DNA of 47,761 nucleotides, from contig NZ_JAUCZG010000034.1 of assembly GCF_030373225.1 (NCBI RefSeq), forward strand, positions 1 through 47,761, in the 5' to 3' direction. The notes under the pieces were generated by a model. It had not been told where the DNA came from. It saw only the letters and a list, made by a program, of their open reading frames with translations, and searched no databases. Source of the DNA: Hydrogenophaga sp. (GTDB lineage Bacteria > Pseudomonadota > Gammaproteobacteria > Burkholderiales > Burkholderiaceae_C). Shown in pieces: positions 1-9,828 of the stretch. The translations under genes and the position numbers were made by a program. Numbering within the stretch: the first letter of the stretch is position 1; every line of letters starts with the position of its first letter.

Positions 1-197
1 TTACTCACTGATTTATCAGGGGGAGGTGACGCAGGTCATATTGGCACGGGGGGGAGCAGGCTGGCTACCCTGTCTCAGGGGGGCTATTGGGTGGACCGAC
101 CCATGCCTCTAATCTGTTTTAAAGCAAACAATATTTGTATTTATAACAACAGTGTGTGATACTCGAAACCTGACCAAGCCAACACAAGGAGCCCACC

Positions 198-593
198 ATG
201 AGCGCAGTTGCTGAGCGTGAAGTGACCACGGCAGACGACCGTGGCGCCCTTGCCAAGATGGTTATGGGGTTGTTCGACCACTGGAAGCTGAGTACCGAAG
301 ACCAGGCAGCTTTACTGGGTATCGCTAGCAGCAACCGGGCGGCTTTGTCGAACTACCGCAGTGGCAAGCCTATCGGCACCAGCCGTGACCAGTACGAGCG
401 CGTTGGCCACTTGCTTGGCATTCACAAGAATCTGCGCCTGCTGTTTCCACAAAACCGGGATCTGGTCTATCGCTGGATGACCACCCGGAACAAGGCTTTC
501 GACAATTTGACCCCTGTTGAGGTGGTGAGGGAGTGGGGTTTTGCGGGCCTGCTGATGGTGCGCAGCTACCTGGACCGCGCCCGGGGCATCTGA
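198..593 (+). CDS. Xre/MbcA/ParS-type antitoxin of a RES toxin pair
   Basis: A 131-residue protein with an N-terminal helix-turn-helix-like part (about residues 20-75, with the stretch [14 protein letters not shown]) and a C-terminal toxin-binding part with the family-typical [11 protein letters not shown] near residue 108. Antitoxins of this family (DUF2384, Xre/MbcA/ParS) neutralise RES-domain toxins and usually repress their own promoter. The RES gene follows 12 bp downstream on the same strand, as expected for an antitoxin-first module. The ATG is preceded by AAGGAG, a good ribosome binding site. Family assignment is by residue pattern and gene pairing. Autoregulation is inferred from the family. 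Confidence 0.88.
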   Translation: MSAVAEREVTTADDRGALAKMVMGLFDHWKLSTEDQAALLGIASSNRAALSNYRSGKPIGTSRDQYERVGHLLGIHKNLRLLFPQNRDLVYRWMTTRNKAFDNLTPVEVVREWGFAGLLMVRSYLDRARGI

Positions 594-605
594 GTCAGAC
601 CTGGA

Positions 606-1322
606 ATGAATTCCCTGTTCGCCCAACTCACCCTGGCAGACTTTCAGCAGGATGTGGCCCGCAATATCGTGTCGTTGCGTCAATCACAAGACCTGTTCGA
701 TGACCTGACGCCAGATCCAGCCGAGTGGCTGTTGGCGCAAAAGGTGGAGGACGAAGTCAAGCCACCGCCATACCGATCCAGGACGCCAATCATTGATCGC
801 CCGTTTGAAGATGCACAGTGGTTCAACGCCATCATGTGGCCGTTCAAGCATCGGCAGTCGAGCCGGTTTTCTGATGGGACCTACGGCGTCTGGTACGGCT
901 CGGAATCGGTCGAGACGACGGTGTATGAGTCTGCTTACCACTGGCACAGAGGCTTGCTGTGCGACGCTGGGTTTGAGCAGATGGGGGTTATCGCCGAGCG
1001 CAAGGTGTATTCGGTGGCCTGCCATGCAGCGCTGCTGGATTTTCGGCAAGCTTCTCACAAACATCCGTATCTCTTGCATCCATCGGACTACGGGTTGTGC
1101 CAGTCGGTGGGGTCCAGGATTCACCGGGAGGGCCACCCTGGGCTTGTGACCCAGTCGGTGCGCCGTCCAGCCGGCCAGAACGTGGCGATTTTCAATCCAG
1201 GTGTTCTATCCAATGCACGGCACAACTGCCAGCTGACCTACCGGCTGGAGGGCGAGCAGATCGTGGTGGAAAAACAGCCTGGGATCACGTGGATCACATT
1301 GGCCACAGCGCGCTTTTCTTAG
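606..1322 (+). CDS. RES-domain toxin
   Basis: A 238-residue protein with the RES fold pattern: [23 protein letters not shown] spans about residues 87-109 and contains the conserved Arg87 and Glu103. RES toxins characterised elsewhere (MbcT, Res, ParT) consume NAD+ or ADP-ribosylate metabolic enzymes. Activity here is inferred from the family. The gene starts 12 bp after the antitoxin stop and is surely co-transcribed. The length fits longer members of the family and the frame is intact, so the pair looks functional. Confidence 0.88.
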   Translation: MNSLFAQLTLADFQQDVARNIVSLRQSQDLFDDLTPDPAEWLLAQKVEDEVKPPPYRSRTPIIDRPFEDAQWFNAIMWPFKHRQSSRFSDGTYGVWYGSESVETTVYESAYHWHRGLLCDAGFEQMGVIAERKVYSVACHAALLDFRQASHKHPYLLHPSDYGLCQSVGSRIHREGHPGLVTQSVRRPAGQNVAIFNPGVLSNARHNCQLTYRLEGEQIVVEKQPGITWITLATARFS

Positions 1323-1750
1323 CTTGCTGAGCCGTCAGAGGGCCGCAAAGAGTTTGTGGGTGGCAACAGAAGGTATGACCAGGGGTGCGCGAATATTTTG
1401 CGACCTGGGATTTCTGGTCAGCACGGAAACGCCAACGTGAGCATCGCAGTGGAGGTGATGTTGGTCCGAACACGGACGCAAGGTGCCGGAAAAAAATACT
1501 TCCGACTGTCATCTTGTAGGAGAAGCTGACGTAGTCCGAGAAGAATCACCCTGCTCAAGGGAGAAAAACTACGACTCGGTCTTCATGGAAGAAACCAAGC
1601 AGTTTTATAGAGACCTATGTCTCAGTGCTTAGCAAGCCAGTGCTTCCCAATACATACGCTTTTATCTCCACCCTACCCACGATTTAATGTGGGTTTTTTT
1701 GTGGGTCAGAAATCTTAAACTGACGTAAGTTGTTGATTTATAAGGAATAC
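1323..1750. other. Gene-poor stretch between RES toxin and tRNA-Ser
   Basis: About 430 bp with no convincing coding region on either strand. Apart from a terminator-like hairpin at 1675-1700 I see no recognisable element. Because it abuts the 3' end of a tRNA gene it may be the inner border of an integrated element, but no integrase or duplicated tRNA end is visible. Confidence 0.5.
1675..1700 (+). terminator. Rho-independent terminator, plus-strand orientation
   Basis: Stem ACCCAC / GTGGGT with an eight-base AT-rich loop (1681-1688), followed by a run of T to 1700. The nearest plus-strand gene, the RES toxin, ends 350 bp upstream, so the terminator either ends a long 3' UTR or belongs to an unannotated short transcript or a lost gene. 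Confidence 0.7.
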
Positions 1751-1840
<90 letters not shown>

Positions 1841-1852
1841 GGGAAGCCCGCG

Positions 1853-1880
1853 ATTGTAGCAGTGTCCCGGTGCGGTTCAG
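1853..1880 (-). promoter_or_regulatory. Probable promoter of tRNA-Ser
   Basis: On the minus strand a TACAAT -10 element (1858-1853) lies 16 bp from CTGAAC (1880-1875), a partial match to the -35 consensus. The predicted start, near 1846, is a few bases before the tRNA 5' end at 1840. Confidence 0.5.
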
Positions 1881-2269
1881 GATGCCGGGCTGCCGTCGGC
1901 GGTTTTGTGCCAGGCGTGTTGTTGCAGCACTTCCAGCGAAACGTGTTGCAGCGTGGCGGCGTTGGTGGCCTCGAGCACCAGGGGTGGGGCCACGCCGGCC
2001 TGCAGGGCTTCGAGCCAGCGCTGCACGCACAGGCACCAGCGGTCGCCGGGTTTGAGGCCGGCGAACCGCCATTCAGGCCGTGGCGTGCTGAGGTCGTTCC
2101 CTCGCTCACGCGAGAAGTCGAGGAACGGCGCGGTGACGCGCGCGCACACCACGTGGGTTCCGTGGTCATCGGGGCCGGTCTCGCAGCAGCCGTCTCGGTA
2201 GAAGCCGGTGAGCGGGTCGTAGGAGCAGGGCAGCAGTTCGGTGCCGAGGACGTTGCGCGCCAGGGTCAT
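1877..2269 (-). CDS. DUF2237 family protein
   Basis: A 130-residue soluble protein of the DUF2237 family, recognised by NVLGTELLPCSYDPLTGFYRDGCC near the start and by the later segments DHGTHVVCARVTAPFLDFSR and GDRWCLCVQRWLEAL. The family has several conserved Cys, His and Asp residues that suggest metal binding, but its function is unknown. It starts 25 bp after the stop of the SPFH gene on the same strand and is probably the last gene of that operon. The tRNA-Ser lies just downstream on the same strand. Confidence 0.85.
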   Translation of the reverse strand: MTLARNVLGTELLPCSYDPLTGFYRDGCCETGPDDHGTHVVCARVTAPFLDFSRERGNDLSTPRPEWRFAGLKPGDRWCLCVQRWLEALQAGVAPPLVLEATNAATLQHVSLEVLQQHAWHKTADGSPAS

Positions 2270-2294
2270 GGTGGTCTCTGCAGAGGAATGGGAA

Positions 2295-3209
2295 TCAGAC
2301 GGTCTTGGTGCTGCCCACCATCTTCATGGCCGAAGCGATGAGGGCGGAGACTTCGGTCATGTTGCTCGGAACGATCAGGGTCGTGGTGGCATTGGCGGCT
2401 ACCTTGCTGTAGGCCTCCACAGCGCGCTCGGCCACCTTGAGTTGCACGGCTTCCTGACCACCCGGCTGGCGAATCGCCTCAGCCACTTTGCGGATGGCTT
2501 CTGCGGTCGCTTCGGCCACGGCCAGAATGGCCGAGGCTTCGCCCTGGGCGTTGTTGATTTCGGCCTGCTTTTCACCTTCGGAGCGGGCGATGAAGGCCTC
2601 GCGCTCGCCGGTGGCGATGTTGATCTGTTCCTGGCGACGGCCCTCGGACGCCGCGATCAAGGCGCGTTTTTCACGTTCTGCCGTGATTTGCGCCTGCATG
2701 GCCAGAAGAATTTCTTTCGGTGGCGTCAGGTCCTTGATCTCGTAGCGCAGCACCTTCACGCCCCAGTTGAGCGCGGCTTCGTCGATGGCATGCACCACCT
2801 GCGCGTTGATGATGTCGCGCTCTTCGAACGTCTTGTCGAGCTCCAGTTTGCCGATCACCGAGCGCAGCGAGGTCTGCGCGAGCTGGGTCACGGCGACGAT
2901 GTAGTTGGACGAACCGTAGCTGGCGCGCATCGGGTCGGTGACCTGGAAATACAGGATGCCGTCAACCTGCAACTGGGTGTTGTCGCGCGTGATGCAGACC
3001 TGGCTCGGCACATCGAGCGGGATTTCTTTCAGGCTGTGTTTGTAGGCCACCTTGTCGATGAAGGGCACGAGGAAGTTCAGCCCCGGGGCGAGCGATGACT
3101 GGTATTTGCCCAGGCGCTCGACCACCCAGGCGTTTTGTTGCGGCACCACCTTGACGGAGCGGGTGATGAAGATGGCGGCGACGATGATCAAAAGGATGGC
3201 AATTTCCAT
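2295..3209 (-). CDS. SPFH/Band 7 membrane protein (QmcA-like)
   Basis: A 304-residue protein with one N-terminal membrane helix (residues 2-17), then an SPFH domain (VPQQNAWVVERLGKYQSSLAPGL from about residue 24), and a long Ala/Glu-rich coiled coil from about residue 165. Length and architecture match E. coli QmcA (YbbK). Such proteins form oligomeric membrane scaffolds. I chose the ATG at 3209 because it begins directly at the membrane anchor. Upstream in-frame sequence is Arg/Pro-rich and does not look coding. An nfeD-type gene lies immediately upstream, the standard pairing for this family. Confidence 0.92.
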   Translation of the reverse strand: MEIAILLIIVAAIFITRSVKVVPQQNAWVVERLGKYQSSLAPGLNFLVPFIDKVAYKHSLKEIPLDVPSQVCITRDNTQLQVDGILYFQVTDPMRASYGSSNYIVAVTQLAQTSLRSVIGKLELDKTFEERDIINAQVVHAIDEAALNWGVKVLRYEIKDLTPPKEILLAMQAQITAEREKRALIAASEGRRQEQINIATGEREAFIARSEGEKQAEINNAQGEASAILAVAEATAEAIRKVAEAIRQPGGQEAVQLKVAERAVEAYSKVAANATTTLIVPSNMTEVSALIASAMKMVGSTKTV

Positions 3210-3239
3210 GGCGGGCGGTTCTCTAAGAGTTGCAAAAAC

Positions 3240-3249
3240 GGGGGGGGGG
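3240..3249. repeat. Homopolymeric tract of ten G
   Basis: Ten consecutive G (ten C on the transcribed strand) in the 65-bp spacer between the NfeD-like and SPFH genes, 30 bp before the SPFH start codon. Tracts of this length are prone to slippage in replication and to sequencing error. Confidence 0.85.
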
Positions 3250-3274
3250 ACGCGGGGGCAGGGCGGCTTCGGCG

Positions 3275-3700
3275 TCAGACCTTGTCGACCAGCAGGCGGC
3301 TGCCCACCAGCTCGGCCACGCGGTAGGCGCCGGGTGTGGGCGGGTTGCCTGGACGGTGGATCACGGTCCATTGCGCACCCCGGTATTTGACGCTGGCGGT
3401 GCCGTCGACGTTCCATTCATCGATCTGCAGGATCTCGCCCACGTCCAGGTTGACGCTGCGCATCGCACGAACGGACGGGTCGCTGGCGCGCCGCTTCTTG
3501 ACGAAGTACCACGCCACGACGGCCGCAGAGCCGGTGAGCGCGGCAACACTCAGCTGGCCTGTCATGCCCAGACCGGCGTGTGCGGCCAGCGCCCCTGCAG
3601 CCATGCCCACAGCCAGCATCAGCAGGTAAAACGTGCCTGTGAACAGTTCCAGCGCGACGGTGGACCCCGCCAACAACCACCACAATGTTGATTCCGACAT
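3275..3700 (-). CDS. NfeD-like short membrane protein (YbbJ-like)
   Basis: A 141-residue protein with two or three membrane helices (about residues 7-36 and 47-66) and a C-terminal domain (residues 80-141) of the OB-fold type seen in NfeD proteins, including VKYRGAQWTVIH and a final VAELVGSRLLVDKV. It is the short (non-protease) NfeD class, which partners SPFH proteins, and its gene directly precedes the SPFH gene. The ATG at 3700 begins at the hydrophobic segment. The longer in-frame extension is basic and implausible as coding sequence. Confidence 0.88.
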   Translation of the reverse strand: MSESTLWWLLAGSTVALELFTGTFYLLMLAVGMAAGALAAHAGLGMTGQLSVAALTGSAAVVAWYFVKKRRASDPSVRAMRSVNLDVGEILQIDEWNVDGTASVKYRGAQWTVIHRPGNPPTPGAYRVAELVGSRLLVDKV

Positions 3701-3927
3701 GCATGCTCCCGATGTTCTGAGGTGATGTGTGCGGCCTGAGCGCCACCCGAAGTGTGAAAAGCGAAGGTGGCGTTTGTCTGACCGAAGCCACATTTTGCGG
3801 CAAATGCTCGGCAACGCCCGGACCGGGACACATGTTGTCCGTACACTTCGCGCCTGCTTGGCCGCAAAGGCCCATTCACCAACAGCCTCCTTTTGCCCGA
3901 TGGCCGCCTGCGCGGCTGGAGAAACCC

Positions 3928-6210
3928 ATGAAATTCCGCTTCCCCATCGTCATCATCGACGAGGACTTCCGCTCTGAAAACACCTCGGGCCTGGGCATCC
4001 GCGCGCTGGCTCAGGCCATCGAAGTCGAAGGGTTCGAGGTGGTCGGTGTGACCAGTTACGGCGACATGAGCCAGTTCGCGCAGCAGCAAAGCCGGGCCAG
4101 TGCCTTCATCCTGTCGATCGACGACGAAGAGTTCAGCCATGGCGCCGATCTCGACCCGGTGGTGCTGAACCTGCGCAACTTCATCAACGAGGTGAGACGC
4201 AAGAACTCGGACGTGCCGATCTACATCTACGGCGAGACCAAAACCAGCCGGCACCTGCCCAACGACATCCTGCGCGAACTGCACGGCTTCATCCACATGT
4301 TCGAGGACACCCCGGAGTTCGTGGCCCGCCACATCATCAGGGAAGCCAAAAGTTACCTCGAAGGCATCCAGCCGCCGTTTTTCAAGGCGCTGCTCGACTA
4401 TGCCGAAGACGGTTCCTACTCCTGGCATTGCCCGGGGCATTCGGGTGGCGTGGCCTTCCTGAAGAGCCCGGTGGGGCAGATGTTCCACCAGTTCTTCGGC
4501 GAAAACATGTTGCGGGCCGACGTCTGCAACGCGGTGGAAGAGTTGGGCCAGCTGCTCGACCACAACGGCGCCATTGGTGCGAGTGAACGCAACGCCGCGC
4601 GCATCTTCAACGCCGACCACTGTTTCTTCGTGACCAACGGCACCAGCACCAGCAACAAGATGGTCTGGCACCACACGGTGGCGCCGGGCGACGTGGTGGT
4701 GGTCGATCGCAACTGCCACAAGTCCATCCTGCACAGCATCATCATGACGGGTGCCATTCCCGTCTTCCTGAAACCCACGCGCAACCACTACGGCATCATC
4801 GGCCCGATTCCGCAGAGCGAGTTCGAGATCGATGCCATCAAGGCCAAGATCCGCGCCAACCCGCTGCTCGCCGGCGTGGACCCGGACACGGTCAAACCCC
4901 GGGTGCTTACGCTCACGCAATCCACCTACGACGGCGTGCTCTACAACACCGAAGCCATCAAGCAGATGCTCGACGGCTACGTGGCCAACCTGCATTTCGA
5001 CGAAGCCTGGCTGCCGCACGCGGCCTTTCACCCCTTCTATGGCAATTTCCACGCCATGGGCAAGAAGCGCGTGCGCCCGCTCGAGTCGGTGGTGTACGCC
5101 ACGCAGTCCATCCACAAGCTGCTCGCGGGCATCAGCCAGGCCAGCCACGTGCTGGTGCAGGACTCCCAGCATGTCAAGCTCGACCGCCACCTCTTCAACG
5201 AGGCCTACCTGATGCACACCAGCACCAGTCCGCAGTACGCGATCATCGCCAGCTGCGACGTGGCGGCGGCCATGATGGAGCCGCCCGGTGGCCGCGCGCT
5301 GGTGGAAGAGAGCATCTTCGAGGCACTCGATTTCCGCCGCGCCATGCGCAAGATCGATGCCGAGTTCGGTGACGACGACTGGTGGTTCAAGGTCTGGGGT
5401 CCGGACGATCTGGCCGAGGAGGGCATGGGCGAGGCGACCGACTGGGTGCTCAACCCCGACCCCGCCGGCTCACAGGCCACGGCCAAGGAATGGCACGGCT
5501 TTGGCGACATGGCGCCGGGCTTCAACATGCTCGACCCGATCAAGGCGACCATCGTCACGCCGGGCCTGAATCTGGACGGCCGCTTCGAGCCCGAAGGCAT
5601 ACCGGCATCCATCGTCACCAAGTTCCTCGCCGAGCACGGCGTGGTGGTCGAGAAGACGGGCCTCTACAGCTTTTTCATCATGTTCACCATCGGCATCACC
5701 AAGGGCCGCTGGAACACCTTGCTCACTGCGCTGCAGCAGTTCAAGGACGACTACGCCAAGAACCAGCCGATGTGGCGCATCCTGCCGGAGTTCTGCCAGA
5801 AGCACCCGCGCTACGAGCAGATGGGCCTGCGCGACCTGTGCCAGCACGTGCACGAGCTCTACGCCCGCTACGACATCGCCCGCCTCACCACCGAGATGTA
5901 CCTGAGCGACCTGACACCCGCGATGAAGCCCACCGACGCCTTCGCGCACATCGCGCAGCGAACCACCGAGCGGGTGCCGATCGACGAACTCGAAGGCCGC
6001 ATCACCACCAGCCTGGTGACGCCGTACCCGCCCGGCATTCCTCTGCTGATCCCCGGCGAGGTGTTCAACAAGAAGATCGTCGACTACCTCAAGTTTGCTC
6101 GCGAGTTCAACGCCCAATGCCCGGGCTTCGAGACCGACATCCACGGCCTCGTCGAGATGGTGGGCGACGACGGCAGGAAGCGTTATTTCGCCGACTGCGT
6201 GAAGGCCTGA
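3928..6210 (+). CDS. PLP-dependent Arg/Lys/Orn decarboxylase
   Basis: A 760-residue fold-type-I decarboxylase of the large, acid-inducible/biodegradative type. It has an N-terminal receiver-like wing domain (residues 1-130, IVIIDEDFRSENTSGLG), a catalytic core with PGHSGG near residue 170, and the PLP lysine in TQSIHK at Lys397. The C-terminal domain contains TPYPPGIPLLIPGE. Enzymes of this family convert a basic amino acid to its diamine or to agmatine and consume a proton. I cannot fix whether the substrate is arginine, lysine or ornithine. No antiporter gene is adjacent, unlike the E. coli acid-resistance operons. The ATG at 3928 begins the conserved KFRFPIVIID. The gene ends directly against the convergent ligase gene. 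Confidence 0.92.
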   Translation: MKFRFPIVIIDEDFRSENTSGLGIRALAQAIEVEGFEVVGVTSYGDMSQFAQQQSRASAFILSIDDEEFSHGADLDPVVLNLRNFINEVRRKNSDVPIYIYGETKTSRHLPNDILRELHGFIHMFEDTPEFVARHIIREAKSYLEGIQPPFFKALLDYAEDGSYSWHCPGHSGGVAFLKSPVGQMFHQFFGENMLRADVCNAVEELGQLLDHNGAIGASERNAARIFNADHCFFVTNGTSTSNKMVWHHTVAPGDVVVVDRNCHKSILHSIIMTGAIPVFLKPTRNHYGIIGPIPQSEFEIDAIKAKIRANPLLAGVDPDTVKPRVLTLTQSTYDGVLYNTEAIKQMLDGYVANLHFDEAWLPHAAFHPFYGNFHAMGKKRVRPLESVVYATQSIHKLLAGISQASHVLVQDSQHVKLDRHLFNEAYLMHTSTSPQYAIIASCDVAAAMMEPPGGRALVEESIFEALDFRRAMRKIDAEFGDDDWWFKVWGPDDLAEEGMGEATDWVLNPDPAGSQATAKEWHGFGDMAPGFNMLDPIKATIVTPGLNLDGRFEPEGIPASIVTKFLAEHGVVVEKTGLYSFFIMFTIGITKGRWNTLLTALQQFKDDYAKNQPMWRILPEFCQKHPRYEQMGLRDLCQHVHELYARYDIARLTTEMYLSDLTPAMKPTDAFAHIAQRTTERVPIDELEGRITTSLVTPYPPGIPLLIPGEVFNKKIVDYLKFAREFNAQCPGFETDIHGLVEMVGDDGRKRYFADCVKA

Positions 6211-7062
6211 TCAGCGCAATGCGTCAGGTCGCACCCGCAGGAAACTGGCAAAGCGCGGCACACCGCTTTCGTTGACGCCGCGAAAGCGGTACGTGACCCA
6301 CTCGCCCAACGCGGGCGGATGATCACGCTGGGCATCGGTGAAGCCGTTGCCCAGGCGGAAGCGCACACCATCGGGCGTTTCCACGAGCAAGGCGCCCATG
6401 CGGCCGGTGTGCCGGCCCTGCCCGGGCAGGTGCTGCAGCACGCGCGCTTCGGCGTCTTCGTGCGTCTTCACCTTCAGCAGGTCGCCGGTGCGTTTGGCGC
6501 GGTAGAGCGAATCGCCCCGGTGCAGCATGAGCCCTTCGCCGCCGTTCTTCACCGTGTGGTCGAGCCGCGCCATGAGCTCGGCATGGCTGCTCACGCGCTC
6601 CTGCGCCACCGCCTGCACCCATGGTCGATCGAGCTGCAGGACCAGCGTCTGGTAGGCCTGGATGCGCTCGGTGAAACGCCCCGGTTGGGCTGGCAGGTCG
6701 AACACCATGAAGCGCACCTTGCGCCACGCGTTGTCGTCGGGGGTCTGGCGGCGCACGGCAGAGAGTGTTTCTTCGAAGCGGCCGCGGCCGATCCACAGCT
6801 CGCCATCCATGGGCTCAGCGGGCCAGCCGGCGGTGAACCATGCAGGTGCGGCGATCACGTCGCCTCCACGGGTCAGCAGTCGGCGTCCATCCCAGAAGCC
6901 GCGCAAGCCGTCGTACTTTTCGCTCAGCCAGTAGTCGCCCAGCGGCACGCCGGGCCGATAGACGTTGGCGAGCATCAGGCTGGGCACATCTCCAGCCCAC
7001 GAAGGACCGGACACGCCAGCCGCCACCAGGCTCAGCAAGCCAAGAAAATCCCGCCGCTTCAT
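6211..7062 (-). CDS. Exported ATP-dependent DNA ligase
   Basis: A 283-residue ATP-dependent ligase of the small bacterial Lig E type. Nucleotidyltransferase motif I is SEKYDGLRG with the adenylated Lys49. The motifs DGEL, VFDLPA, GGEGLMLH and LLKVKTHED follow, and an OB domain ends the protein. The N-terminus MKRRDFLGLLSLVAAG...SWA has a twin-arginine motif and a cleavable signal, so the enzyme is predicted to act in the periplasm, as proposed for this family in taking up or repairing extracellular DNA. It lies tail to tail with the decarboxylase gene, with no gap, and 24 bp downstream of fabI on the same strand. Confidence 0.9.
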   Translation of the reverse strand: MKRRDFLGLLSLVAAGVSGPSWAGDVPSLMLANVYRPGVPLGDYWLSEKYDGLRGFWDGRRLLTRGGDVIAAPAWFTAGWPAEPMDGELWIGRGRFEETLSAVRRQTPDDNAWRKVRFMVFDLPAQPGRFTERIQAYQTLVLQLDRPWVQAVAQERVSSHAELMARLDHTVKNGGEGLMLHRGDSLYRAKRTGDLLKVKTHEDAEARVLQHLPGQGRHTGRMGALLVETPDGVRFRLGNGFTDAQRDHPPALGEWVTYRFRGVNESGVPRFASFLRVRPDALR

Positions 7063-7086
7063 GAAGGAGTTTGGAGCAGGCCGTTT

Positions 7087-7884
7087 TCAGCCCAGCGCGT
7101 CGCTGTCGCGGCTCACGCCCGTGGTGTGGCTGTAGCCACCGTCCACGTAGGTGATCTCGGCGGTCACGCCGCCGGCCAGGTCGCTCAGCAGGAACGCGGC
7201 CACGTTGCCGACGTCCTCGATCGTCACGTTGCGACGGATCGGCGACGCACTGGCGACCATGCCCAGCAACTTGCCGAAGTCCTTGATGCCGCTGGCGGCA
7301 AGGGTCTTGATCGGACCGGCGCTGATGCCGTTGACCCGCATGCCCCTGGGGCCGAGCGACTCGGCCAGGTAACGCACTGACGCCTCCAGGCTGGCCTTGG
7401 CCAGACCCATGGTGTTGTAGTTGGGCACCGCGCGCAGCGCACCGAGGTAGGTGAGGGTGAGCAGGGCCGACTTCGGGTTGAGCATCGGCAGCGCGGCCTT
7501 GGCCATGGCGGGGAAGCTGTAGGCGCTGATGTCGTGGGCGATTCGGAAGTTCTCGCGGGTCAGGCCATCCAGAAAATCCCCGGCGATGGCCTCGCGCGGC
7601 GCGAAGCCGATGCTGTGCACAAAGCCGTCGAAGGTGGGCCACACCCGGGCCAGGTCGGCAAACAGTTTCTCGATCTGCGCGTCGTCACCGACATCGCAGT
7701 CGAAGATGAGTTTGGAGTCGAAGTCGGCGGCGAACTCGGTGATGCGCTCCTTGAAGCGTTCGCCGACATAGCTGAAGGCCAGCTCGGCGCCTTGCTGGTG
7801 GCAGGCCCTGGCGATGCCGTAGGCGATGGACCGGTTGGACAGCACGCCCGTGATCAGCAGTTTCTTGCCGGTAAGAAAACCCAT
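7087..7884 (-). CDS. fabI: Enoyl-[acyl-carrier-protein] reductase (NADH) FabI
   Basis: A 265-residue short-chain dehydrogenase/reductase that reduces enoyl-ACP in the last step of each fatty-acid elongation round. The N-terminus [20 protein letters not shown] is the FabI-type nucleotide-binding motif. Tyr146, Tyr156 and Lys163 occupy the same numbers as in E. coli FabI, with the Y-x6-K spacing in YNTMGLAK. Length is typical. The start ATG is preceded by GGAGACAG. Only 38 bp separate it from the divergent yejA-like gene, so promoters must overlap or lie inside that gene. Confidence 0.97.
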   Translation of the reverse strand: MGFLTGKKLLITGVLSNRSIAYGIARACHQQGAELAFSYVGERFKERITEFAADFDSKLIFDCDVGDDAQIEKLFADLARVWPTFDGFVHSIGFAPREAIAGDFLDGLTRENFRIAHDISAYSFPAMAKAALPMLNPKSALLTLTYLGALRAVPNYNTMGLAKASLEASVRYLAESLGPRGMRVNGISAGPIKTLAASGIKDFGKLLGMVASASPIRRNVTIEDVGNVAAFLLSDLAGGVTAEITYVDGGYSHTTGVSRDSDALG

Positions 7885-7922
7885 GTTTCTGTCTCCAATG
7901 AAAAATCCTTCAGAATTGTCGC

Positions 7923-9770
7923 ATGCACTTTTTGCCCACCCGACCAGGCCACCGACTCGCTTCGCTGTCTCTGGCCGCGTTGCTGGTGCTCTGGAGTTCG
8001 TCGGGCTGGGCGGCCCACGGTTACGCGCTGTGGGGCGAGCTGAAGTACCCCGACGGCTTCACGCATTTCGCCTACGTCAATCCGCAGGCACCCAAGAGCG
8101 GCGAGTTGCGTCTGGTGAGCAACCAGCGGGCCAGCACGTTCGACAAGTACAACCCCTTCACCCTGCGAGGCAACGGCCCGGCCTACCTCTCCAACCTGAT
8201 GTTCGACTCGCTGCTGGCGGGCTCGCTTGACGAAACCGGTGCCGGCTACGGCCTGCTGGCCGAAGACGTTCAGGCCGCGCCCGATGGCCTGTCGGTCACG
8301 TTCCGGTTGCGCACCACCGCGCGCTTTCACAACGGTGACCCGGTGCTGGCAGCAGACGTCAAGCACACATTCGACACCCTGATGGGCCCGCACACATCGC
8401 CGGTCTACAAGACCATCCTGGCCGACGTGGCCGGCCTCGATGTTCTTGACGAGCGCACCGTGCGCTACCGTTTCAAGGTACCCAACCGCGAACTGCCGCT
8501 CACCGTGGGCGGTCTGCCGGTGTTCAGCCGGGCCTGGGGCGATGAGGCCGACCCGGCCACCGGGCAACGCAAGACCTTCGACAAGGTGGTCACCGACATC
8601 CCCATTGGCAGTGGACCCTACAGAATCGGCCCGGTCAGTTTCGGCAAGGACATCACCTATGTGCGCGACCCGGCGTATTGGGGACGCGACCTGCCGGTGC
8701 GCCGCGGCACCGCCAACTTCGACCGCATCACGGTCAAGATCTACCGCGACAACACCGCGCGGCTGGAGGCGCTGAAAGCGGGCGAGTTCGACCTCATGCG
8801 CTTCTTCTCGGCCGGTGATTGGGCGCGCCGTGTGACCGGGCGCAAGTTCGACACCGGCGAGCTCGTCAAGGGCGAATTCACGCACCGACTGCCGACCGGC
8901 TTCCAGAGCTACGTGCTCAACACCCGGCGTCCACCACTGGACGACATCCGCGTGCGCCAGGCCTTGGGCCTGGCCATGGACTACGAGTGGATGAACCGGC
9001 AAATGTTCTACAACGCGTACCAGCGTGTGCAGGGCCTCTTTGGCAACACCGACTGTTCGGCCAGCGGCATGCCCGGCGCACAGGAGCTGGCGTTGATGGA
9101 GCCCCTGCGCGCCCAGTTGCCGCCGGCCGCGCTGGGCCCGGCCGTTGTCCCTCCACGCACGGATGGTGAGAACTCCTTGCGCCAGAACCTGCGACAGGCC
9201 CAAGCCTTGCTGCGCGAGGCGGGTTGGTCGGTGCAGAACGGCGTGCTCAGGGACGCCCAGGGCCAGCCGCTGGAGTTGGAGTACCTCGACAGCAACGAGG
9301 TCGGCGCAAGGGTGGTGGCGCCATGGATCCGCAACCTCGAGAAGCTGGGCATCACGCTGCGCTTTCGTCCGGTGGACTTTGCGCTTTACCAGCAGCGCCT
9401 GCGCACCTTCGACTTTGACGTGTTGACGCTGGCCTTCGGCGGAACACACAACCCTGGCTCGGAGTACGCCGATCTGTTCGGCTCCGAGGCGGCCAAAACG
9501 CCCGATTCGGGCAACTTCACCGGCATTGCCAGCCAAGCGGTCGACACGTTGATCACCCGCATGACCAGCGCCAGCACACGGACCGACTTTCTGGCGGCGT
9601 GCCGCGCACTGGATCGCGTCATCACCCACAGCCATGTGCTGATCCCGCAGTGGTCGGCCACCACGCACCGCATGGCCTACAACGCATGGCGGTTGGAGCG
9701 GCCATCGGACATGCCTCCCTATGCCACCGGTGAAGCGTGGGCCATCGATACCTGGTGGGCGAAACAATGA
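7923..9770 (+). CDS. yejA: Peptide ABC transporter substrate-binding protein (YejA-like)
   Basis: A 615-residue family 5 solute-binding protein with a signal peptide ending near ...SSGWAAHG (residues 1-31). The mature region begins [31 protein letters not shown], a strong YejA-type signature. It should bind oligopeptides in the periplasm and deliver them to the permease encoded just downstream. In E. coli the orthologous transporter also admits microcin C. No good Shine-Dalgarno sequence is visible before the ATG. It is the first gene of the yejABEF operon. Confidence 0.93.
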   Translation: MHFLPTRPGHRLASLSLAALLVLWSSSGWAAHGYALWGELKYPDGFTHFAYVNPQAPKSGELRLVSNQRASTFDKYNPFTLRGNGPAYLSNLMFDSLLAGSLDETGAGYGLLAEDVQAAPDGLSVTFRLRTTARFHNGDPVLAADVKHTFDTLMGPHTSPVYKTILADVAGLDVLDERTVRYRFKVPNRELPLTVGGLPVFSRAWGDEADPATGQRKTFDKVVTDIPIGSGPYRIGPVSFGKDITYVRDPAYWGRDLPVRRGTANFDRITVKIYRDNTARLEALKAGEFDLMRFFSAGDWARRVTGRKFDTGELVKGEFTHRLPTGFQSYVLNTRRPPLDDIRVRQALGLAMDYEWMNRQMFYNAYQRVQGLFGNTDCSASGMPGAQELALMEPLRAQLPPAALGPAVVPPRTDGENSLRQNLRQAQALLREAGWSVQNGVLRDAQGQPLELEYLDSNEVGARVVAPWIRNLEKLGITLRFRPVDFALYQQRLRTFDFDVLTLAFGGTHNPGSEYADLFGSEAAKTPDSGNFTGIASQAVDTLITRMTSASTRTDFLAACRALDRVITHSHVLIPQWSATTHRMAYNAWRLERPSDMPPYATGEAWAIDTWWAKQ

Positions 9771-9828
9771 GCACCTCCGTGCTTTGGCCGTGTTGGTTTG
9801 ATCGACCGTTCGTGAAGGCGCAGTGACC

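Noticed and set aside
1..118. Possible end of an IS21-like element at the left edge
   Set aside because: The G-rich sequence around 36-60 recalls the ends of some IS elements, but no transposase, inverted terminal repeat or target duplication can be seen within the window.
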